Below the pieces are notes generated by a model. The model was not told where the DNA came from, did no database searches, and worked only from the letters and a program-made list of their open reading frames with translations. From contig CAMATZ010000043.1 in NCBI GenBank assembly GCA_945861275.1, positions 1-50,860 of the forward strand: a stretch of DNA of 50,860 bases, given 5' to 3'. Origin of the DNA: Bordetella parapertussis. Lineage in GTDB: Bacteria; Pseudomonadota; Gammaproteobacteria; Burkholderiales; SG8-41. Positions 16,226 through 25,320 of this stretch are shown here, piece after piece (position 1 is the stretch's first letter; every line of letters starts with the position of its first letter). A program made the position numbers and the translations under genes.

Positions 16226-17863
16226 TCAGTAGCGCGGATCAAACATTTGCGACTGCACTTCCTGCGCCAGGTCGGTTGGTCTGGCCTTACCGGCGAGTCC
16301 GCGCCGGTAGGCCGTGTCGGCGATATCCGTAGCGATGGCCGCCGAGACTTCGCGGATGCGCGGTAGCGCCGGGTACAGACTGCCCTGCTCAAGGTCGGAT
16401 TCCGTAACCAGCTGTGCAAGCATATGCGCCGAGGACATGAACATCTCGTCGGTAATGGCGGTAGCGCCGCAGGCGATGGCGCCCAGACCCACGCCGGGGA
16501 AAATGTAGGAGTTGTTGCCTTGTCTCGGCACAAACGTCTTGCCGTTGAATTCCACGGGATCGAACGGGCTGCCGCAGGCAAACAGCGCACGCCCGTTGGT
16601 CCAGCGGTAGGCCTCCTCGGCCGTACACTCGGCCTGCGATGTTGGGTTGGAGAGTGCGAACACGATCGGCTGCTGGTTGATGCGCGCCATTTCTTCGAGC
16701 ACTTCGCGCGTGAAGGTGCCGCCAACCGCGGCTACGCCGATGATCACGGTCGGCTTGAGCGCCTTGATGGCGGATAAAAAATCGCCTACTGCAGGATAAT
16801 CGTGGGCGTAGGTCACTTTGTGCTCGGCAAGATTCGCGCGGCTGCCGACCACCAGCCCCTGCGAGTCGAACAGCCAGCAGTTGCGCAACGCCTGCTCGCG
16901 TAACAGTCCCTGTGCGATCATTGCCGACACTACGAGGTCGGCGATGCCGGTCGCGGCCTCTCCCGCGCCAAGGAACAATACCTTCTGTTCGGTCAGCGGC
17001 GCGCCGGTGACGCGCAGCGCGGAAAATATGCCTGCCAGCGCAACCGCCGCGGTGCCTTGAATATCGTCGTTGAAGGTGCAGATGCGATCACGATATTTCT
17101 TCAGCAGGCGGAAGGCATTGTGGTTGGCAAAGTCCTCGAACTGCACCACCACGCCGGGGAATACTTCTTGCGTGGCAACGATGAATTCCTCCAGAAAGTC
17201 GTCGTAGGCAGCGCCGGTGATGCGGCGTTGCCGCAGCCCGACATAGTAGAGTTCGTTACGCAGGGCGTCGTTGTTGGTGCCCACATCCAGCGTTATCGGC
17301 AGACACAGCGACGGGTGTATGCCGGCGCAGGCCGTGTACAAAGAAAGCTTGCCCACCGGAATGCCCATGCCGTTTGCGCCGAGGTCGCCCAAACCGAGTA
17401 TGCGCTCGCCGTCGGTGACGACAATGATGCGCGCCTGATGCGGCCAGTTGCGCAGTATCTTCGCGATGTTGCCGCGGTCGTTGGCGCCGATAAAAAGCCC
17501 GCGCGGGCGCTGAAAAATATTGCCGAAGTTCTGGCAGGCCAGTCCGACGGTGGGGGTGTAGACGATCGGCTGCATTTCGTCGATGTGGTCACACAGGATG
17601 CGGAAGAAAAGGTTCTCGTTGCGGTCGTGCAGTGCGTTGAGCGCGACAAATTTGTCGAGCGGGTCGGTGAGCTTGCGCAGACTCGCCAGTACCCGCTGCG
17701 CCTGTTCCGTCTGGCTCAGGACATGCGGCGGCAACAGGCCGCGCAGCCCCAGCGCGTCACGCTCCTTTTCGGTGAAACCGGTGCCTCGGTTAAGCAAGGG
17801 ATCACGCAGTACGTCGAACCCTTGCGGCGTGCCCGCAGGGCGCTTGTTGGTGTCGGTGGACAT
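16226..17863 (-). CDS. maeA: NAD-dependent malic enzyme (malate oxidoreductase, SfcA/MaeA type)
   Basis: This 545-residue protein decarboxylates L-malate to pyruvate with reduction of NAD(P). The length matches the large-type malic enzymes of E. coli MaeA and mitochondria. Visible are YTPTVGLACQNFGNIFQRPR (catalytic Tyr region), VVTDGERILGLGDLGANGMG, the metal site FEDFANHNAFRLL and FNDDIQGTAAV, and the Rossmann motif LFLGAGEAATGIADL. AAAGGA lies upstream of the ATG. It is a single gene, oriented towards the outer-membrane protein. Conserved residues look intact. Confidence 0.94.
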   Translation of the reverse strand: MSTDTNKRPAGTPQGFDVLRDPLLNRGTGFTEKERDALGLRGLLPPHVLSQTEQAQRVLASLRKLTDPLDKFVALNALHDRNENLFFRILCDHIDEMQPIVYTPTVGLACQNFGNIFQRPRGLFIGANDRGNIAKILRNWPHQARIIVVTDGERILGLGDLGANGMGIPVGKLSLYTACAGIHPSLCLPITLDVGTNNDALRNELYYVGLRQRRITGAAYDDFLEEFIVATQEVFPGVVVQFEDFANHNAFRLLKKYRDRICTFNDDIQGTAAVALAGIFSALRVTGAPLTEQKVLFLGAGEAATGIADLVVSAMIAQGLLREQALRNCWLFDSQGLVVGSRANLAEHKVTYAHDYPAVGDFLSAIKALKPTVIIGVAAVGGTFTREVLEEMARINQQPIVFALSNPTSQAECTAEEAYRWTNGRALFACGSPFDPVEFNGKTFVPRQGNNSYIFPGVGLGAIACGATAITDEMFMSSAHMLAQLVTESDLEQGSLYPALPRIREVSAAIATDIADTAYRRGLAGKARPTDLAQEVQSQMFDPRY

Positions 17864-18165
17864 GGATTATTCCTTTGATGGGGGTATTGTGCGCCATAGC
17901 GTGCCATTTGCGAAAGGGCCTTAGGTGCGCCTTAGGTGCGTGCTAGCGCTGAGTGGGTTATGGCTACGCCGGATCCGCCCTGTAATCGTCAATGCAGAAT
18001 CAGCTTCTGACCCCGTCAGTTGGCGGTTTCTGCTGCATTGCATTATTCACGAAGGCACAGCCTGCAACAACGTGTATATTTTCCAGTGCCTACACGCTTG
18101 ACCGCAGCGTATGGCGGGAATACTGTTTGCGCATCGGTCTTTTGTAGCCAATCCAAGGGGGATTC
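17864..18165. other. Intergenic region between divergent genes
   Basis: About 300 bp with no coding frame I can support. It should hold the divergent promoters of malic enzyme and the GMC dehydrogenase pair. A short tandem duplication of ~11 bp (CCTTAGGTGCG twice, near 17919-17940) is the only visible structure. Confidence 0.5.
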
Positions 18166-18870
18166 ATGTCGATTAAAGAAAAGGACGAGCCGCGTAATAT
18201 TGCGCGGCGCGAAATGCTCAAGCGCGCCGGCGCGGCGGGTGCAGCCGGTGTAGCGGCCATTGTTCCGGCAGCGCAGTTGACGAATCCCGCGCAGGCGCAA
18301 TCCCGTGCCGCGGCTGCACCACTGCGCGAGGCGCTCGAAACACTCACGGCAACAGAATCCGACATCCTCGAAGCCATTGTCGCGCGCATCATTCCGACCG
18401 ATGAGAACGGCCCCGGCGCGGCTGAGGCACGCGCGGCACACTACATCGACCGCGCGCTCACCGGGCCGCTTGCCTCATCCAAGCCTGCCTACGTTTCGGG
18501 ACTCGCTGCGGTTGACGCCTACGCGCTGTCGTCCAAAGGCGCCTCGTTTACGAAACTCGCCGCGCGCGATCAGGATGCGGTACTCACCGGCATGGAAAAA
18601 AATGCCGCCACCGGGTTTCGTCCCAATTCTGCGGCGTTTTTCAACATGGTGCGCAATCACACCATGCAAGGCACCTTCAGCGATCCCTACTACGGCGGTA
18701 ACGCCAACTTTGTCGGTTGGGATTTGATCGGTTATCCGGGTATACGCATGGCAGTGGCGCCGGACGAGCAGAGCATGAGCAAGCCGCCGAAGGTCATCCG
18801 CAAATCGGCTTATGACGAAGCGATGTTCAGCAAGCGCGCTGGTAACGGAGGTGAGAGTCATGGCCACTAA
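18166..18870 (+). CDS. Gluconate 2-dehydrogenase subunit 3-like protein with Tat signal
   Basis: This 234-residue protein has a twin-arginine leader (ARREMLKRAGAAGAAGVAAI) and the Gluconate_2-dh3 body: TATESDILEAIVARIIPTD, then AHYIDRALTGPL and TMQGTFSDPYYGGNANFVGW, followed by DLIGYPG. This small subunit pairs with a GMC-type FAD subunit and carries it through the Tat system by hitch-hiking. GGGGG lies just upstream of the ATG. Its 3' end overlaps the next gene by 11 bp. The usual third partner, a multihaem cytochrome c, is absent downstream, so electrons must go to another acceptor. Confidence 0.9.
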   Translation: MSIKEKDEPRNIARREMLKRAGAAGAAGVAAIVPAAQLTNPAQAQSRAAAAPLREALETLTATESDILEAIVARIIPTDENGPGAAEARAAHYIDRALTGPLASSKPAYVSGLAAVDAYALSSKGASFTKLAARDQDAVLTGMEKNAATGFRPNSAAFFNMVRNHTMQGTFSDPYYGGNANFVGWDLIGYPGIRMAVAPDEQSMSKPPKVIRKSAYDEAMFSKRAGNGGESHGH

Positions 18871-20566
18871 TCTCAAAAAAACCAATGTGGTGGTGATCGG
18901 CCTTGGCGCCGCCGGCGGCACTGCGGTGCTGCCGCTGACACGCGCGGGCCTTGATGTCATCGGGCTGGAAGCCGGTGACTGGCTTACGCCACGCGATTTC
19001 GCGCCCGACGAATTGCGCAATAACTTTCGCGGCTGGCCGCAATCGGTGCAAAAAGCCAACACCGAAGTGCCCACTCACCGGCGCAGCGCGACTGCGCCGT
19101 ATTCCCCGCGCCCCGCGTTTCACCCGATGATGAACGCCGTCGGCGGCACCACGCTGCATTTCTTTGCGCAGGCATGGCGGCTAAACCCGTGGGACTTCAA
19201 AGTGGCAAGCGAAACCACGCGCCGCTACGGTGCTGCCCGCATTCCCGCAGGATGCACGGTTGAAGACTGGCCTTTTGGTCACGAGGAACTTGAGCCTTAC
19301 TACGACAAGGTCGATTACGAAGTCGGCGTGTCCGGCAAAGCAGGCAACATCAAGGGCAAGGTCGATGCGCGCGGCAATGTATTCGAAGCGCCACGCAGCC
19401 GCGAGTATCCGATGCCGCCGCTGCGTCTTACCGAGTTCACCGAGCACATGTTCGGCGCCGCAAAGAAACTGGGCTGGGCGCCTTTTCCCGGCGCTGCGTT
19501 GATCAACTCAGTGGCGTACGGCGGCCGCTCTGCCTGTGTGTATCACGGCTACTGCACCCGCGGCGGCTGCCACGTCCACGCCAAGAACGGCCCGCATATC
19601 ACCACCATACCCAAGGCGCAGGAAACCAAGCGTCTGAGCGTGGTCACGCGCGCGCATGTCACTAAAATAGAAGTCGATGACAAGTCGGGGCGCGTAACCG
19701 GCGCCACCTATCTCAAGGATGGCGTCGAATACTTTCAGCCGGCCGATGTTGTGCTGCTCGCCAGTTACACCTACGAAAACGTGCGCCTGCTGCTGCTGTC
19801 GAAATCAAAAGCGTTCCCGCATGGCCTCGCCAACAACAACGGGCAGGTCGGACGGCATTACATGACGCACAACACCGCCTCGCGGCTGATCGGGCTGTTT
19901 CCGCGCAACATCAACAACTGGTATGGCACGCAGGGGCAGGGTGTCGCGCTCGACAACTGGGCTGATGACAATTTCGATCACGGCAATCTCGATTTTATCG
20001 GCGGCGGCAATCTGTTCGTTTATTCCGACCGCCGGCCTATTGATGCGGCAAATATGCCGACCTTCGGCAGACCGGCCTGGGGTTCGGCATGGAAAGCGTT
20101 CGTGAAAGAGAATGCTGACCGCTGGAATCTCGCCACCATGCAGAAAACGACACTGCCGTTCGAGGACAACGTGCTCGACCTTGATCCCATGGTGAAAGAC
20201 CGCCTCGGCAATCCCGTAATCCGTATCACTGCTGACTGGAAGGACAACGACCGCAAGCTCAGCCTCTACCTGCAGGAGAAAATGAAGCAGTGGTTCATGG
20301 AAGCCGGTGCGATAGAAACCACGCCCGGCCCGGTCGGCACGCAGGGGCCATCCACCCACGCCATCGGCGGCACACGCATGGGCGACAACAGGGAAACCAA
20401 CACTGTTGATCGCTGGGGCTTTGCCCACGAAGTACCGAATCTTGGCGTGCTCGGCGGGTCGGTGATGGGTACCAGCGGCGCGCGCAATCCCACGCTGACG
20501 ATACAGGCGCTGGCATGGCGCAGCGCGGAGCGGCTGGCGCAGACCTGGAAATCAATCGCTATGTAG
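18860..20566 (+). CDS. GMC-family FAD dehydrogenase, large subunit
   Basis: This 568-residue flavoprotein is of the gluconate/sorbitol/2-ketogluconate dehydrogenase type. It has an N-terminal FAD Rossmann site (VVVIGLGAAGGTAVLPLTRA), MMNAVGGTTLHFFAQAWRLNPW, then CVYHGYCTRGGCHVHAKNG, a Cys/His cluster resembling that of related subunits, and a C-terminal GMC domain with STHAIGGTRMGDN holding the catalytic His. It oxidises a sugar or alcohol in the periplasm after Tat export with its small subunit; it has no signal of its own. The start at 18860 is fixed by GGAGGTGA 5 nt upstream. The real substrate is unknown. Confidence 0.9.
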   Translation: MATNLKKTNVVVIGLGAAGGTAVLPLTRAGLDVIGLEAGDWLTPRDFAPDELRNNFRGWPQSVQKANTEVPTHRRSATAPYSPRPAFHPMMNAVGGTTLHFFAQAWRLNPWDFKVASETTRRYGAARIPAGCTVEDWPFGHEELEPYYDKVDYEVGVSGKAGNIKGKVDARGNVFEAPRSREYPMPPLRLTEFTEHMFGAAKKLGWAPFPGAALINSVAYGGRSACVYHGYCTRGGCHVHAKNGPHITTIPKAQETKRLSVVTRAHVTKIEVDDKSGRVTGATYLKDGVEYFQPADVVLLASYTYENVRLLLLSKSKAFPHGLANNNGQVGRHYMTHNTASRLIGLFPRNINNWYGTQGQGVALDNWADDNFDHGNLDFIGGGNLFVYSDRRPIDAANMPTFGRPAWGSAWKAFVKENADRWNLATMQKTTLPFEDNVLDLDPMVKDRLGNPVIRITADWKDNDRKLSLYLQEKMKQWFMEAGAIETTPGPVGTQGPSTHAIGGTRMGDNRETNTVDRWGFAHEVPNLGVLGGSVMGTSGARNPTLTIQALAWRSAERLAQTWKSIAM

Positions 20567-20645
20567 GGCGGGAGAAGCGCAGCGTATCCCGCCGGCTTTT
20601 CGCGCGTTAACAAAAGGCGGGATACGCTGCGCTCCTCCCGCCCTA
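20564..20645. repeat. 30-bp inverted repeat, GC-rich hairpin overlapping a stop codon
   Basis: Arms 20564-20593 and 20616-20645 match with one mismatch and begin TAGGGCGGGAG. The TAG stop codon of the GMC gene is the first triplet of the left arm. The RNA would form a very stable stem with a 22-nt loop and could act as a terminator or 3' stabiliser for both converging transcripts. Confidence 0.85.
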
Positions 20646-20707
20646 CAAATGATGGAATGTTCTTGTAATTTTCTGGTATCAGTAGCGTGGCCCGACACTA
20701 CTTTACT

Positions 20708-21640
20708 TCAACTCTTTACGCCCCCGGCATAGAGCTTTTCGATAAACCCGCTCTGCTCCAGTTCATCCACAAACGACGAATCCACAAAATCCGCTTCCTG
20801 CAGTTGTTGCGCCACCGGGTATTTTTTGGCGAAGGTATCCCTGATCGACTGCATGCCCTCCACGCTCAAGGCCATGCGCGGCGCCTGCGGATACAGCGGC
20901 ACGTAGAATTTGTATTGGTCTTCGACCAGCTTGCGGTCGCTGACCTTCAGAAAGCGCTGCAGCATCGGGATATACACTTCGGGCTCGGTCTTGAATGCGT
21001 GCACGGTCTCGATGAACCCTTTCGCCACGCGCATTACCAGCGCGCGGTTGGTGGCTATCAGTTTTCGCGTGGTGGCAAAAACCGACGGCACCGCCCCGCC
21101 AAACGCCAGGCCAAAAATGTTCCAGTCATATTGCCGCTCGCCGGCAAAGCGCAAATGCAGGGGCAGCGGACCGGCATCGATTTCGCCTGCAATGAGCGCC
21201 TGGTAAATATTGCCATAGCTGCCGAGGCCCACGTAGGTCGCCGTTGCGCCGGCCCGTTCTATGGTCAGGCGCGCATTGATGCCGGTTTGTCCGGAGGTGG
21301 CATCCGACAGTACGCCGATGCGTTTGCCGTCGAGTTCGGCCAGCGTTTTCAGTTCGCGCCGCAATGCGATACACAGATTGTCGTGCTGCAAGGCGTTTCT
21401 GAACAGCGCAACCACATCGCCGCCGCACAGGAAGTTCTCCACTACCGGCAGCGTGCCGGTCTGACAAAAATCCCAGTCGCCGCGCGACAAGCCTGCAACC
21501 GCTTCCGGTCCGGTGGTTTCGATGACCGGAAAGCTCACCTCCAGCCCCTGCTTTTTGAATACGCCGGTTTCCATGCCACACCACGCCATGCAATGGGTTG
21601 GCGCACGCAACGCGGTGGTCATCCGGACTTTCGTTTCCAT
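20708..21640 (-). CDS. ABC-type substrate-binding protein-like (NMT1/THI5 fold), no signal peptide
   Basis: This 310-residue protein resembles periplasmic nitrate/sulfonate/pyrimidine-precursor binding proteins: GMETGVFKKQGLEVSFPVIE, FCQTGTLPVVENFLCGGD, KTLAELDGKRIGVLSDATSG and GLGSYGNIYQALIAGEIDAG. No signal peptide or lipobox precedes the domain, and no ABC permease or ATPase is nearby. It may be a cytoplasmic ligand-binding protein, an enzyme of the THI5 fold, or a degenerate receptor. It is followed on the same strand (upstream gene, 34 bp away) by an amidohydrolase, so the two may form an operon. Confidence 0.7.
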   Translation of the reverse strand: METKVRMTTALRAPTHCMAWCGMETGVFKKQGLEVSFPVIETTGPEAVAGLSRGDWDFCQTGTLPVVENFLCGGDVVALFRNALQHDNLCIALRRELKTLAELDGKRIGVLSDATSGQTGINARLTIERAGATATYVGLGSYGNIYQALIAGEIDAGPLPLHLRFAGERQYDWNIFGLAFGGAVPSVFATTRKLIATNRALVMRVAKGFIETVHAFKTEPEVYIPMLQRFLKVSDRKLVEDQYKFYVPLYPQAPRMALSVEGMQSIRDTFAKKYPVAQQLQEADFVDSSFVDELEQSGFIEKLYAGGVKS

Positions 21641-21674
21641 AGCAAGCGCCGATCCAATAAATGCACTGCCCCGA

Positions 21675-23063
21675 TTACTTAATCAGCGACGCCTTCAACG
21701 CCGCACGATCGATCTCTTCGCCTTGGATGAACACCTTGGCGATACGCCGCGTGTTGCGTATATCGTCGAGCGGATTGGCGTCGAGCACCAGAAAATCCGC
21801 GCGCTTGCCAGCCACCAGCGCGCCGCTATCCGCAAGCTGCAAATATTCCGCGCCACGGCTGGTGGCGGCGACAATCACCTGCATCGGTGTCATGCCGGCG
21901 GACGCCATCAATTCAAGCTCACGCTGTTCGGCATAGCCGTGCAGATGATCGGGCAGTCCCGTGTCGCAGCCGAGAATGATGCGCGCGCCGGCGGCATTGA
22001 GTTTGCTCAAACTGCCATGCACACTGCTGTAATTGCGGCGCACGATTTGCATGACTTTCGGATCGCGTGGCGTGAATAAACCCTTCATGCGTTCGATGAC
22101 TTGCGGCGACGCCGTGTCGCGCAGCAGCGCCGTCAGATGTGGATCGGTGAACCAGCCCGGCGTGGTGGTGTGTGTATTGCGTTCGCCGCCGCCCATGTTG
22201 GGCATCACGTACACCCCGTTCTTGACCACCGACACCACCAGCGCGTCATCCATCACCCGATCACGCACCAGGTGCGCAAAACTATCCACGCCTGCCACTG
22301 CCAGTTCGACCGCGTCCTTGTGATAGAAAACATGCACGCTGATGCGCAATTTTAGCTTGTGCGCTTCGTCGGCCGCCGCACGCGACAACGCCGGCGACAG
22401 GCTGGGCGCGCGGCCGCCGCGATCATCGACCCAGATTTTGATGGCGTTAACTTTGCGAGCTGCCTGCTCGCGCACTGCCCGGCGGATTTCATCTTCGGTG
22501 CTGACTTCATAGGCGATGCCCTTGTACGCCATCGCGCCCGGCCCTGCGTTCGGCGCGCCGATGCCGCGACCCGCCAGCATCAAACGTGCGCCGCCGATTT
22601 TGCCGGCCGCCTGCTCGTCGCGCAGCTGAAACGCGAGGTCGCCGCGCTCGATTCCCTGCGACATCACCACCGACACACCGTAATACAGTGCGAGGTTCAG
22701 ATCATTGAGGATGACTTCGCGCGTGTAATTGCCCGCGCCGTAGCTCAAGCCCTTTTGAAAACCGGGATGCACATGCGCGCTGATCAGCGTGGGCATAACC
22801 GTCTTTCCGGTCAGATCAATGCGCATTGCATGCGGCGGCGCAGACACTTCACCCTTGCGGCCCACGCGCGTGATCACGCCGCGCTGCACAGTGAATGCGG
22901 CGGATTCAATGGCCGCGCTGCCATCGCCCTGTATCAAACGCGCGCCCTCGTACAGCGCCACCGGCGTTGCGGATTCGAGTGTCGCGGCAGGCGGGCTGGT
23001 GCACCCGGCACTAAATGCTGCGGCCAAAACTGCCATGGCCCTGGTGCCAAGGGATCGAAACAT
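21675..23063 (-). CDS. Amidohydrolase-family lipoprotein
   Basis: This 462-residue metal-dependent hydrolase belongs to the imidazolonepropionase-like branch of the amidohydrolase superfamily. A lipoprotein signal leads to FSAGC (Cys21), so it is likely envelope-anchored. Visible metal ligands: SAHVHPG (HxH), the Lys region NAIKIWVDD, two His in ISVHVFYHKDAVELAVAGVD and DSFAHLV, and the catalytic Asp in ILGCDTGLPDHLHG. Related proteins hydrolyse cyclic amides, carbamates or dipeptides (Xaa-Pro-like); the substrate is not deducible. It lies upstream of the THI5-fold protein gene. Active-site residues look intact. Confidence 0.87.
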   Translation of the reverse strand: MFRSLGTRAMAVLAAAFSAGCTSPPAATLESATPVALYEGARLIQGDGSAAIESAAFTVQRGVITRVGRKGEVSAPPHAMRIDLTGKTVMPTLISAHVHPGFQKGLSYGAGNYTREVILNDLNLALYYGVSVVMSQGIERGDLAFQLRDEQAAGKIGGARLMLAGRGIGAPNAGPGAMAYKGIAYEVSTEDEIRRAVREQAARKVNAIKIWVDDRGGRAPSLSPALSRAAADEAHKLKLRISVHVFYHKDAVELAVAGVDSFAHLVRDRVMDDALVVSVVKNGVYVMPNMGGGERNTHTTTPGWFTDPHLTALLRDTASPQVIERMKGLFTPRDPKVMQIVRRNYSSVHGSLSKLNAAGARIILGCDTGLPDHLHGYAEQRELELMASAGMTPMQVIVAATSRGAEYLQLADSGALVAGKRADFLVLDANPLDDIRNTRRIAKVFIQGEEIDRAALKASLIK

Positions 23064-23285
23064 TTTTGCGCCTTGCGGTGAACGGGATGGCGCTCAGTAT
23101 AAGCGGTCAATCCGCGTGCGCCGCACGCCGCGTCTCGCCGGGCGAGCGGCACAGCGGTTCCGCGTTTGTCTCAAACGATAAATAAAACATCAATAAAAAC
23201 AAATACTTGTGGTGTTTCGTGATTCGAGGATTAGCGGTAAACTTGCGCGGCGCAGTATCCTCACAAACCTTTCCCGGAGAACAAC

Positions 23286-23579
23286 ATGGCCAAAGCCTAT
23301 TGGATGGCATTCTATAAATCCGTCAAAAATCCCGATCAATTCGCGGCCTATGCGAAAGTCGCGCCTGCCGCAATACAGGCGTCCGGTGGAAAATTTCTGG
23401 TGCGCGGTGCGCCTGCCAAAATCTACGAACACGGCATCAATCAGCGCGTGGTGATGATCGAATTCGACAGCCTGGAAAAGGCCCTCGCCGCGCACGACAC
23501 GCCCGCTTATCAGGAGGCGCTAAGAGTTTTGGGCGACGCGGTTGAGCGCGATCTACGAATTGTCGAGGGTATCGCCTGA
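23286..23579 (+). CDS. DUF1330 family protein
   Basis: This 97-residue protein is of the DUF1330 family (dimeric alpha/beta-barrel fold): AKAYWMAFYKSVKNPDQFAA, then GKFLVRGAPAKIYE and RVVMIEFDSLEKALAAHDTP, followed by YQEALRV. No catalytic function is established for the family. CGGAGAA lies upstream of the ATG. It is 60 bp before the first of two tandem SBP_bac_3-like genes and may be co-transcribed with them. Confidence 0.9.
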   Translation: MAKAYWMAFYKSVKNPDQFAAYAKVAPAAIQASGGKFLVRGAPAKIYEHGINQRVVMIEFDSLEKALAAHDTPAYQEALRVLGDAVERDLRIVEGIA

Positions 23580-23639
23580 GACGCATCACGCGAAACGAAA
23601 AATAATCAAACTTGCGCCAACCGTTACCGGAGTAAACAT

Positions 23640-24380
23640 TTGACCACCGCTATCCCTCCCGCCGCGCGCGCGGAACTCACGCCCACCGGCAAGCTGCGCG
23701 CGGGCATCAACTTTCAAAATACGCTGCTTACATCGCTCGGCCCGAATGGAGAACAAGGCGGCGTCGCGGTTGATCTGGTGCGCGAACTGGCGCGGCGGCT
23801 GGATGTGCCGCTGGAAATTCTGCATTACAAATCCGCCGGCGCTCTGGCGGATTCGGTTAATACCGGCGCATGGGATGTCGCAGTGCTCGCCGACGAACCG
23901 GCGCGCGCGAAAGAAATCGCGTTTGCCGGCCCCACCACCGAAATCGAGGCAACCTATATGGTGCCCGCAGGCTCGCCGCTGCAAAAAATAGACGACGTGG
24001 ACAGGCCCGGCGTGCGTATCGCCCTCGGTGCGAAAAGCGCCTACGATTTGTATCTCACCCGCACCATCCAGCATGCGAAGCTGGTGCCGATTGCAGGTTC
24101 GCCCGCGGCCTTTAAACACTTTGTCGCCGAAAAACTCGAAGCGCTGGCCGGGCTGAAAACAGAATTGCTCAAATGCGCAGCGGAACTGCCGGGCGCGCGC
24201 ATACTCGATGGCCGCTTTACCGTGGTGCGACACACTGCGGGCACGCCGCGAGGCCGCGACGCGGGTGCGGCTTACCTGTGCGCGTTCGTCGAAGACGTCA
24301 AGGCCGAAGGGCTGGTGACGCAATGGATCGCGAAGAGCGGCGTGCAGGGTTTATCGGCAGCGCCAGCAGTGAAACCTTAA
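23640..24380 (+). CDS. SBP_bac_3-like solute-binding protein, copy 1, lacking a signal peptide
   Basis: This 246-residue amino-acid-type binding protein fold has KLRAGINFQNTLLTSLGPNG, GGVAVDLVRELARRLDVPLE, GAWDVAVLADEPARAKEIAF and VRIALGAKSAYDLYL. It begins at TTG (GGAG 7 nt upstream) directly at the mature-domain boundary: TTAIPPAARAEL corresponds to TTPTVPPAARAEL of the copy 12 bp downstream, whose lipoprotein signal is absent here. The two copies are about 70% identical by eye. It would stay in the cytoplasm, unlike a usual transport receptor. It may be a repurposed sensor or a decaying duplicate. No permease genes are near. Confidence 0.75.
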   Translation: MTTAIPPAARAELTPTGKLRAGINFQNTLLTSLGPNGEQGGVAVDLVRELARRLDVPLEILHYKSAGALADSVNTGAWDVAVLADEPARAKEIAFAGPTTEIEATYMVPAGSPLQKIDDVDRPGVRIALGAKSAYDLYLTRTIQHAKLVPIAGSPAAFKHFVAEKLEALAGLKTELLKCAAELPGARILDGRFTVVRHTAGTPRGRDAGAAYLCAFVEDVKAEGLVTQWIAKSGVQGLSAAPAVKP

Positions 24381-24391
24381 GGAGCCTCGTC

Positions 24392-25186
24392 ATGCACAGA
24401 TTCGCCGCAGCGCTGTTCGTCACGTTGTTCATGACGGCGTGCGCGACCACGCCGACGGTACCACCCGCCGCGCGCGCGGAGCTTGCGCCCACAGGCAAAC
24501 TGCGCGCGGGTATTAACTTCCAGAATACCCTGCTGACATCGCTCGGCCCGAACGGCGAACAAGGCGGTGTCGCGGTTGAGCTGGTGCGCGAATTGGCGCG
24601 GCGGCTCGAGGTGCCGCTGGAAATCATTCCCTACAAATCGGCGGGTTCGGCGGCGAATGCTGTCAGGATCGGCGCGTGGGACGTGTCGGTGCTTGGGGAC
24701 GAGCCGCAGCGCGCAAAAGAAATTGCGTTTGCCACGGCCCTTACCGAAATCGAGGCGACTTATCTGGTTCCCGCCGGCTCAAAGCTGCGCAGCGTCGATG
24801 AGGTGGACAGACCCGGCGTGCGCATCGTGGTGCCAGCGCAAAGCGCCTACGATTTGTACCTGAGCCGCAATATCAAGCAGGCGCAACTGGTGCAAATACC
24901 GGGCAGCGCGGCCGCCTATAAACATTTTGTCGCTGAAAAACTCCCCGTGCTGGCCGGCCTGAAACCGGCATTGCTGGGTTACGCCGAAAAAATGCCCGGC
25001 TCGCGCATTCTGGCTGGCAACTTCAGCGTGGTGCGGCACACCGTGGGCACGGTTAAGGGCCGCGACGCAGCGGCCGCCTACCTGCGCGAGTTTGTCGAGG
25101 ACATCAAGGCCTCCGGACTGGTGGCGCAATGGATTGAGAAGAGCGGTGTGAAAGGCTTGTCGGTGGCGCCCAAGGCGGCGCAATAA
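24392..25186 (+). CDS. SBP_bac_3-like solute-binding lipoprotein, copy 2
   Basis: This 264-residue protein has a lipoprotein signal (HRFAAALFVTLFMTAC, Cys17) followed by the same fold as copy 1: ELVRELARRLEVPLEIIPYK, GAWDVSVLGDEPQRAKEIAF and VPAQSAYDLYL. AAGGAG precedes the ATG. It is therefore an envelope-anchored binding protein, type amino acid or similar small solute. Neither a permease nor an ATPase is nearby. It starts 12 bp after copy 1, so both are on one transcript. An inverted repeat follows at 25196. Confidence 0.82.
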   Translation: MHRFAAALFVTLFMTACATTPTVPPAARAELAPTGKLRAGINFQNTLLTSLGPNGEQGGVAVELVRELARRLEVPLEIIPYKSAGSAANAVRIGAWDVSVLGDEPQRAKEIAFATALTEIEATYLVPAGSKLRSVDEVDRPGVRIVVPAQSAYDLYLSRNIKQAQLVQIPGSAAAYKHFVAEKLPVLAGLKPALLGYAEKMPGSRILAGNFSVVRHTVGTVKGRDAAAAYLREFVEDIKASGLVAQWIEKSGVKGLSVAPKAAQ

Positions 25187-25195
25187 GTGAGTGTG

Positions 25196-25260
25196 TAGCG
25201 TGCGCCATGCGCACGACGTTCGAGACGCACTTGCCGCTGCCGTGCGCATGGCACACGCTA
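25196..25260. repeat. 20-bp inverted repeat downstream of the tandem SBP genes
   Basis: Arms 25196-25215 and 25241-25260 begin TAGCGTG and match with one mismatch; the loop is 25 nt. It may work as a terminator-like hairpin between the SBP pair and the lactonase pair. The style is that of dispersed palindromic repeats in Burkholderiales. Confidence 0.75.
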
Positions 25261-25320
25261 AGCGGTACAGGTAAATGCAAATTATTATTTTGATTCACTT
25301 TTTCAGGGAGGACTGCCATC

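Noticed and set aside
17919-17940. Tandem CCTTAGGTGCG repeat
   Set aside because: Two copies only, too short to call a repeat element or binding site.
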